Positions 59,464 through 64,000 of a stretch of 64,000 bases of DNA are shown here, one piece after another. The stretch is from a virus. Numbering within the stretch: the first letter of the stretch is position 1; every line of letters starts with the position of its first letter. The translations under genes were made by a program, and so were the position numbers. Where the stretch lies: positions 1 through 64,000 of IMG/VR virus record IMGVR_UViG_3300032516_000011; one strand, given 5' to 3'. The notes under the pieces are model-generated. The model was given only the letters and a program-made list of their open reading frames with translations. It searched no databases and was not told where the DNA came from.

Positions 59464-61004
59464 ATTCTTTCAACCAACCGAGCATCTGTGCCCGTTTTTC
59501 GTCCCACATAAAGTTCTTGTAGACACGATCAATGGCAGCTTCATTAAGAACTCTTTTCCGTCCATTGGCTACCCATTTTTGATATTCTTTTTCTAATGCT
59601 TCAACATATAGCCTTGTATTAACAATTGGGCGAAGATGCCCATTGTCCATTGCAATATTGATGTGTGCAACGTTCGGGATTATGTGGCCTGTTTCTCCAA
59701 GCATTTCTGGAATTGAAGAGTTGTTTGGAGCAATAGTTGTAGTGCCTACTGCAGAGGCTTCAATCAGCGACAGCCCTACGCCTTCACCAAGAGCAGTGCT
59801 AAGATTAACATCTGCCATGTTATAAAACCCATTCAATTCTTCGTCCGAAATAGGATTAGCATATACGTTACCAGCGAATGCGGTAATAGTGTTGTTGACA
59901 TCGGTGTTCTCGAAGCCTGCATTAATCATGTGTGCCTGAAGAATATTCGCGCGTCCAGGACCCATCATACGCTCTTGTGTATTACAGTGTAAATAAAGAA
60001 TTGCATCCTGATGCCCCCCATGCTGTTCAATAACATCAGTGGCCGCACATCCGTTGAGATCGCATGTTGGGCGAGTTGCAACGTAGGAATTACCGCACTT
60101 GCATACTTTATAGCCCTTTGTAAAATGTGCCCACGCACGAAGTGTTCCAGGTATAAATTTTCTTGGTTGAAATCTATTGTTTGAAATAGCCATAAATTTA
60201 TCATCCCAGCCACGTGCTTTACGCAACTGTGTTATTGCTACCTGTGGTAATGGGTAGAATATTTCGGTATTGACTCCGTGATATAGATATTCAATATTGG
60301 TTGTCGCAAGTTCGGGTATAGCTTCTTTTATACTTTTAATGCCCCATTTTGTATAGGTAACGAGTTTATTCATGCCTAACATGGTATTTCCCCACGAACG
60401 AGAAACGGGACTACCATCTATAGGAAAATAACCCACGATAGGGATTTTGTCATTAAATTTCTTTACAGAAGGCAATACGAAATCAATGTTGAATATATCT
60501 TGGAAAAGAAGAATGATGTCGGGATTGAAATCCGGCAGAACTCTCTGCATGCGATCGAGGCCAAGCATGTCCTGTAGATCGACGGGGTATATAAAGTACT
60601 TCGTAGTATCATAACGATGGATACCATAATAATTGACTCCGAGAATAGCAACTTCAAATTCTTGATGTAGATCTCTGAAGAGATTTTCTGCTACTATTCC
60701 GAAACCTGTTTTAACTGTTGGAGCGTCACCTACATGTTATCCTAAGGGCTTTTTATCCCTTAGTTCTTACAATTTTATTCTTGTAAGTCCAGCATATATT
60801 TTCAACCATTTTAAGGTTGTCGGGCACTCGTGCGAGCATTATATTTATTCAGCTCGTATGCGTTACACTGTCAATAGACCTTTAGCAATTCCATTGATTA
60901 GCACGGTATTGGCATTTCAGCGTTCACCGTTTTTGTCCGATTCATCATACAAGTTTCCTTGTATGCGGGCATTGCTACCAAATAAGTAACTTCTTTTTAT
61001 TCAT
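59456..61004 (-). CDS. Glycosyltransferase (GT4-like), split by a group I intron
   Basis: Exon 1 (61004-60980) encodes MNKKKLLI plus one base, and exon 2 runs 60732-59456; together 434 codons, 433 residues. The joined N-terminus reads LILGDAPTVKTGFGIVAENL, the classic start of GT4 glycosyltransferases. The C-terminal nucleotide-sugar motif is ALGEGVGLSLIEASAVG, with the paired Glu residues. A Cys-rich loop (CKCGNSYVATRPTCDLNGC) may bind zinc. It would transfer sugars to DNA bases, phage proteins or host surface. Without the intron the reading frame is interrupted by TAG at exon 1's end. Confidence 0.85.
60733..60979 (-). other. Group I intron, short, no ORF
   Basis: This 247-base insertion interrupts the glycosyltransferase after codon 8. 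On the - strand it has CAAUACCGUGCUAAUCAAUG, close to the P4/R-type element CAAUCCCGUGCUAAAUUGUAG of the T4 td intron. Then come a P8-like hairpin GACAACC/GGUUG, the S-type AAAUAUAUGCUGGAC and an end CCUUAGGAUAACAUG, resembling the td end. It starts after a U (60980) and ends with G60733. Splicing restores the frame. Hairpin CATACAAG/CTTGTATG is near its 5' end. Confidence 0.85.
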
Positions 61005-61038
61005 TTTGTAGTGTTGGTTAATGTTTTAATGTACCCCT

Positions 61039-61067
61039 ATTATACGAAAAATATATGACAAAATCAA
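61039..61067 (-). promoter_or_regulatory. Sigma-70-type promoter (TTGATT-17-TATAAT)
   Basis: On the - strand TTGATT (61067-61062) and TATAAT (61044-61039) are 17 bases apart, 35 bases before the glycosyltransferase ATG. It faces away from the HNH promoter. Confidence 0.82.
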
Positions 61068-61097
61068 GTTTTGGCCAGCAAAAAATGGTTTTGGCCA
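61068..61097. repeat. Direct repeat GTTTTGGCCA between divergent promoters
   Basis: The ten-base GTTTTGGCCA occurs at 61068-61077 and 61088-61097, twenty bases apart, about two helical turns. It lies between the two divergent promoters and abuts the leftward -35 box. An operator for a repressor that controls both is plausible. Confidence 0.5.
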
Positions 61098-61116
61098 CAT
61101 TTAATTTGGGCAAAAT

Positions 61117-61145
61117 TTGACTCTTATTAGTTTTATTTGTATAAT
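61117..61145 (+). promoter_or_regulatory. Sigma-70-type promoter (TTGACT-17-TATAAT)
   Basis: TTGACT (61117-61122) and TATAAT (61140-61145) are 17 bases apart, with AGGAG at 61152-61156 and the HNH ATG at 61164. It is a complete promoter/RBS unit for a single gene. Confidence 0.88.
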
Positions 61146-61163
61146 AATTTAGGAGACTACTAT

Positions 61164-61676
61164 ATGACAAAAATCGAAAGAAAAGAATACCAACGAAAAT
61201 GGAGAGAATCTCACAAGGGATACTATAAACTATACTGTGAAAAAAATAAGTATCAAATAAGTGCCAATCGTAAACGATGGTGGGCAACCCATAAGAAAAA
61301 ACATATAGAGTATGAAAACACAAGAAAAAAGAAATATATTTATAAGCCAGAATCAGAAAAAGTAAGTAAGCATAAGAACTACTATTTATGGGTTCATGCA
61401 AAACGTAGAGCTAAAAAAAGTAAGGTTCCGTTCACTATAAAAGTAACGGATATAATTATGATGGAGCATTGTCCATATTTAAATATCCCGCTATATAGAG
61501 GTAATAAAATACATTGTGCGAATAGTCCTTCCATAGATCGCATTGTTCCAGAGAAGGGGTACATCCCCGAGAACATACAGGTGATATCATATAAAGCAAA
61601 TCTTATGAAGAATGACGCCAGTATCGATCGCCTAATAATTTTTGCCAACAACATATTAAGAATACATAGTTCTTGA
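61164..61676 (+). CDS. Free-standing HNH homing endonuclease
   Basis: Starting at ATG 61164, with AGGAG 8 bases upstream, this 170-residue protein is basic and has the HNH-type segments HCPYLNIPL, SPSIDRIVPEKGYIPENIQVIS and KANLMKNDA. Family members cut DNA near their own site and spread to neighbouring locations. A longer start at TTG 61137 would lie in the promoter. It sits opposite the split glycosyltransferase, about 160 bases from exon 1, and may mobilise that intron. Confidence 0.88.
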   Translation: MTKIERKEYQRKWRESHKGYYKLYCEKNKYQISANRKRWWATHKKKHIEYENTRKKKYIYKPESEKVSKHKNYYLWVHAKRRAKKSKVPFTIKVTDIIMMEHCPYLNIPLYRGNKIHCANSPSIDRIVPEKGYIPENIQVISYKANLMKNDASIDRLIIFANNILRIHSS

Positions 61677-61754
61677 TAAGGTAAAAAAAATGCAAGACGA
61701 TTATGCACCTTTTCTTTTACTTTAAATGTCACTACTTGGTATTGGTTAAATAAA

Positions 61755-61776
61755 AGGGGAGCCCAAAGACTCCCCT
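61755..61776 (-). terminator. Intrinsic terminator of the radical-SAM-like transcript
   Basis: A seven-base stem (61755-61761 with 61770-61776) and eight-base loop are followed on the - strand by TTTTATTT. It lies four bases past the stop of the 61781 gene and ends that leftward transcript. Confidence 0.75.
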
Positions 61777-61780
61777 AATA

Positions 61781-62668
61781 CTATTCGTTCCAGCCCAGTG
61801 TTTTCAACTGGAGCTTATATTGTTTTTTATTGAAAGATATCTTGCCAACGCAATTATTGCAATATTCCTTGCCGGCTATTGTACCACATCTTTCTTTTGT
61901 TTTTTTCCAATCATCATGTAACATATTGGGGCGTAAATCTCCGTGACCATAACTAAATAGGCCGGTAGATTTCGCTTCATCCCAAGTTATATCCTGTCGG
62001 TTCTTTTCAAACACGGCTTTACTTGTATAATGCAGGGGCGTCAGTAAAATGCCCGCTGATCCCATTTCTTTGAATACTTGTTTATGGAAATCAGTCATTG
62101 GCAATGTTATATCGGCCACTATACGTACCTGTGTAGGACAGCTTATTTTTTTATATTGAATAGCTTGCTGTAGTCGCCATTCATTGGTCGCGCCTTGCAA
62201 AACTGGACCTTTTTCTAACGCATCCGCTCCTAAGCTTATGTGTACAATACCTTGTGATTGTATTACGAGATTTGCTACCCTAGGATCGTATTCTAATATC
62301 TTAGATGTTACAACCGGCCTCATTTTGTATTTGACACAATACTCTAAAACTTGATATAATTGTGAGCGTGTGTTTCTATGACCACATTCAACATTCTTAC
62401 CCAATCTTAAAATATGTGCTGGGTACTTTAGGGCTATTTTTTTGAATTCTGATTCTTTTACTTCCTTGACTTTATAAGCATCTGGATCTTTTTTATAGAG
62501 GTACGCAGCATAACAGTATGCACATGCTTTATCTCTATCTGCTTTTCCGGCTGCGTCTAAAGTGACAGAACAAACATTCGATTCAATATCTAAATTGAAA
62601 TCTAAAATACATAGCTCATAATGTTGCCCTTTTCCGGGCACTATTTTTGCTACGGGATTATTTGACAC
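61781..62668 (-). CDS. Predicted radical-SAM-like protein
   Basis: This 295-residue protein starts with GTG at 62668. It has a Cys cluster ACAYCYAA (C49, C52) plus C33, close to the SPL/radical-SAM type C-x-YCY site. A TIM-barrel-like series of strands follows (GIVHISLGADALEKG, PTQVRIVADITLPM). A second C-terminal cluster (C261, C270, C273; GKEYCNNC) may bind another FeS site. Such enzymes do radical chemistry on nucleic acids or peptides. The atypical CX3CX2C spacing lowers certainty. Confidence 0.6.
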   Translation of the reverse strand: MSNNPVAKIVPGKGQHYELCILDFNLDIESNVCSVTLDAAGKADRDKACAYCYAAYLYKKDPDAYKVKEVKESEFKKIALKYPAHILRLGKNVECGHRNTRSQLYQVLEYCVKYKMRPVVTSKILEYDPRVANLVIQSQGIVHISLGADALEKGPVLQGATNEWRLQQAIQYKKISCPTQVRIVADITLPMTDFHKQVFKEMGSAGILLTPLHYTSKAVFEKNRQDITWDEAKSTGLFSYGHGDLRPNMLHDDWKKTKERCGTIAGKEYCNNCVGKISFNKKQYKLQLKTLGWNE

Positions 62669-62867
62669 TTCCTCGACTCACCCCTGCTATATACTCATCG
62701 CGTTCGATAAGTCTTGCATAGAGTAAGCGACCAAAGGGTATTTTCCTTACAACGTTGAGTAATCCACCGATTGCTTCTTTATCGGAAGCTTTTACCCAAA
62801 TTGTTTTCTCGAATTGTTTTTTCTTTTTAAGCGATCCGCATGTAACTCTCGCTCGATAATACTTCAT
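62658..62867 (-). CDS. Unidentified small basic protein
   Basis: This 69-residue basic protein (ARVTCGSLKKKKQFEKTIWVKASDKEA) overlaps the radical-SAM-like gene start by 11 bases. It is probably co-translated with it. The strand-turn-strand-helix look may be RNA- or DNA-binding, which is a guess. Confidence 0.5.
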   Translation of the reverse strand: MKYYRARVTCGSLKKKKQFEKTIWVKASDKEAIGGLLNVVRKIPFGRLLYARLIERDEYIAGVSRGSVK

Positions 62868-62917
62868 TCTTTAGTGGTATTCCTCAGTACTTAACCTTAC
62901 ACCTTATATATCCTTGC

Positions 62918-63022
62918 TTATGCTTTTTTCAGGTATTTCTCGATCCTATCATAAAGAAGGGTCGCTATTACAATTGAAAGAGTTGCAAACGCAAATACAA
63001 ACTCTTTTCTCTGAATATGCAT
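62918..63022 (-). CDS. 34-residue single-span membrane peptide
   Basis: A frame from ATG at 63022 to TAA at 62920-62918 encodes MHIQRKEFVFAFATLSIVIA and then a basic tail (DRIEKYLKKA). It has one membrane segment and a positive end. It sits between the reverse-transcriptase partner and the 69-residue gene in an otherwise empty 176-base gap. Small retron- or toxin-like peptides look like this, but support is modest. Confidence 0.4.
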   Translation of the reverse strand: MHIQRKEFVFAFATLSIVIATLLYDRIEKYLKKA

Positions 63023-63043
63023 AGCCGGTGTGCTGGTCTTTGA

Positions 63044-63436
63044 TTACGAAGTATGACAGTACAGTATGTAGAACCTGTTAGCCTCGTCGATCAGTATATT
63101 TATAGCTTCGTCTATATCTCGTAAATCTACGAGTAACCGGGATATCACAACGTTCTCTTTTTGTTTTAATCTGTAATTGAACCCCGGTATTTTTGTCATT
63201 GATAGGTGAATGTTGAGCGGCTTGCTCAACTCTTGTTGCAGTTCCCTTGTAAAAGCATGCCCTTTGTCTAATAATTGGTAAGACCAACTGATTCTCATGG
63301 GATGTACTAAACGATCACCAGTAAATGACCATTTCTTTACATGTGCCAAGGGCATTAGAGCGGAGGCATAGAATCCAATCAAAGGTATATCGAATTCTAA
63401 TCTTGATAATTTTTGTTGCTGAAACAACTCGTCCAT
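63044..63436 (-). CDS. Partner protein coupled to the reverse transcriptase
   Basis: I place the start at ATG 63436, which overlaps the reverse-transcriptase stop (TAATG), giving 130 residues. A longer frame from 63508 would lie inside the reverse-transcriptase gene. The sequence has strands (SRLEFDIPLIGFYASAL, NIHLSMTKIPGFNYRL) and a C-terminal helix (IDEAINILIDEANRFY). No family is recognised. Genes placed directly after a retron reverse transcriptase are often its effector, so this is the candidate. Confidence 0.6.
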   Translation of the reverse strand: MDELFQQQKLSRLEFDIPLIGFYASALMPLAHVKKWSFTGDRLVHPMRISWSYQLLDKGHAFTRELQQELSKPLNIHLSMTKIPGFNYRLKQKENVVISRLLVDLRDIDEAINILIDEANRFYILYCHTS

Positions 63437-64000
63437 TACACTACATCTATGTTCAAAAGTTGTTGGAGTAATTGGTTGCCCCGAGACGGGTTGAGAGATC
63501 GGATCCATTCTATTTGGCCCCTTAATTGCTGAAAATTTGTGGTGGTTATTGTGATGCCACTGTGTTTCAAATTATGAAGCTGGGCACGTAGATTTCTCCA
63601 AACTTCTTTTCTTATACTTGTTTTTTTATTGACCACAACGCCGGTTATTTGTTGCCTTTGATAATATCTTCTTATTTTTGTCTTTTTTTTATTCGGACGC
63701 AATCCATACGCAAAAATGTGTGAATATACGGTTGCCTTTAATTTTAATATGTTTGGAGTATCGCCTGAAATTGCAATATCGTCTGCATAGCGCGTAATGG
63801 ATACGTTGTGCACTGTTGCTAGATCTGATAATTTTTTATCCAGTCCTAAGCATACTAAATTTGATATAATTGGAGAGGTAGGCGCACCTTGTGGCAGGGA
63901 GCTATCATAGCACATTAAGTTTGTAATTATGTTAACATCTTCTTCTGTGTATGCAAAAAGTTTTTGTTGCTGGAATAACCAATTAAGAGTACCGTTAACA
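63436..64000 (-). CDS. Retron-type reverse transcriptase, 5' end beyond the window
   Basis: The frame is open to the right edge, giving at least 187 residues of the C-terminal part. It has RT motif 4 LPQGAPTSPIISNL, motif 5 TRYADDIAISGD (catalytic DD), motif 6-7 RPNKKKTKIRRYYQRQQITG and VVNKKTSIRKEVWRNLRAQL, and a thumb LRGQIEWIRSLNPSRG. The QGAPTSP and VTG-like features are those of retron/DRT type enzymes, not DGR or group II intron ones. It would make cDNA, possibly for a defence system carried by the phage. The upstream RNA (msr/msd), if any, lies outside. Confidence 0.85.
   Translation of the reverse strand, partial: VNGTLNWLFQQQKLFAYTEEDVNIITNLMCYDSSLPQGAPTSPIISNLVCLGLDKKLSDLATVHNVSITRYADDIAISGDTPNILKLKATVYSHIFAYGLRPNKKKTKIRRYYQRQQITGVVVNKKTSIRKEVWRNLRAQLHNLKHSGITITTTNFQQLRGQIEWIRSLNPSRGNQLLQQLLNIDVV

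Noticed and set aside
61137-61163. Longer HNH protein starting at TTG 61137
   Set aside because: That start is inside the -10 box region of the gene's own promoter; ATG 61164 has AGGAG at a good distance.
61677-61720. Terminator for the HNH gene
   Set aside because: An AAGGT/ACCTT pairing flanks a long loop; too weak to call.
63436-63508. Longer partner protein starting at 63508
   Set aside because: These codons lie within the reverse-transcriptase frame; the ATG in TAATG at 63436 fits coupling.
63044-64000. Diversity-generating retroelement
   Set aside because: The RT motif is QGAPTSP, not the DGR type, and I saw no template/variable repeat pair in the window.
1-64000. CRISPR arrays and tRNA genes
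   Set aside because: No regularly spaced repeats and no cloverleaf other than the tmRNA end were seen by eye; a tRNAscan run would be decisive.

Overview
This window is part of the genome of a large contractile-tailed (myovirus-type) bacteriophage. The evidence is a tail sheath and tube pair, a tape measure preceded by a frameshifting assembly chaperone, a gp25-like and baseplate-J-like wedge pair, large tail fibres and a portal. The DNA is AT-rich and genes are packed tightly, with many ATGA or TAATG stop/start overlaps. The host cannot be named. Eight promoters match the canonical bacterial form (TTGATA or TTGACT, exactly 17 bases, TATAAT) and several genes have AGGAG-type ribosome binding sites. 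This points to a host, or phage, sigma factor of the ordinary housekeeping kind, and the genetic code is standard.

Layout. Bases 1-4279 (+) hold a neck/tail-completion candidate, a Gly/Ala-rich virion protein, the tail sheath and the tail tube, closed by a bidirectional terminator. Bases 4309-30236 (-) are the metabolism and replication block: deoxynucleotidase, dNMP kinase, family A DNA polymerase, a sigma factor, transglycosylase and candidate holin, WGR-DNA ligase, a ubiquitin-like/JAB/E1 cassette with a 650-residue partner, a tmRNA gene, a secreted protein, a B12-type ribonucleotide reductase, dUTPase, RecU, a recombination ATPase interrupted by a group I intron, a 3'-5' exonuclease, MBL-fold protein, Holliday-junction-type nuclease, a degenerate CCA-adding/HD protein, peptide deformylase, SF2 helicase and RNase H. 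Bases 30309-53627 (+) are tail and baseplate genes, with a second sigma-like protein inside. Bases 53685-59037 (+) carry small membrane proteins, a possible head protein and the portal. Bases 59074-64000 (-) carry a membrane protein, an intron-split glycosyltransferase, a radical-SAM-like protein and, at the right edge, a retron-type reverse transcriptase with a coupled partner gene. A free-standing HNH endonuclease lies on the + strand beside the split glycosyltransferase.

How the genes work together. The left-reading block supplies dNTPs (class II reductase, dUTPase, dNMP kinase, nucleotidase), copies DNA (polymerase, ligase, helicase, RNase H), recombines it (Sak4/AAA-type ATPase with a DUF669-like partner, RecU, a second resolvase) and adjusts host translation (peptide deformylase, tmRNA). 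Right-reading genes build the particle.

The most unusual content is: (i) a phage ubiquitin-like conjugation cassette in which the ubiquitin-like protein has an internal Gly-Gly followed by nine residues, next to a JAMM protease that could trim it and an E1-like enzyme; (ii) a complete phage tmRNA gene with an unusually long predicted tag; (iii) two group I introns, one with a LAGLIDADG endonuclease; (iv) a reverse transcriptase gene; (v) a CCA-adding enzyme homologue without its catalytic carboxylates; and (vi) promoters placed so close to the ATG that the mRNAs should be leaderless.
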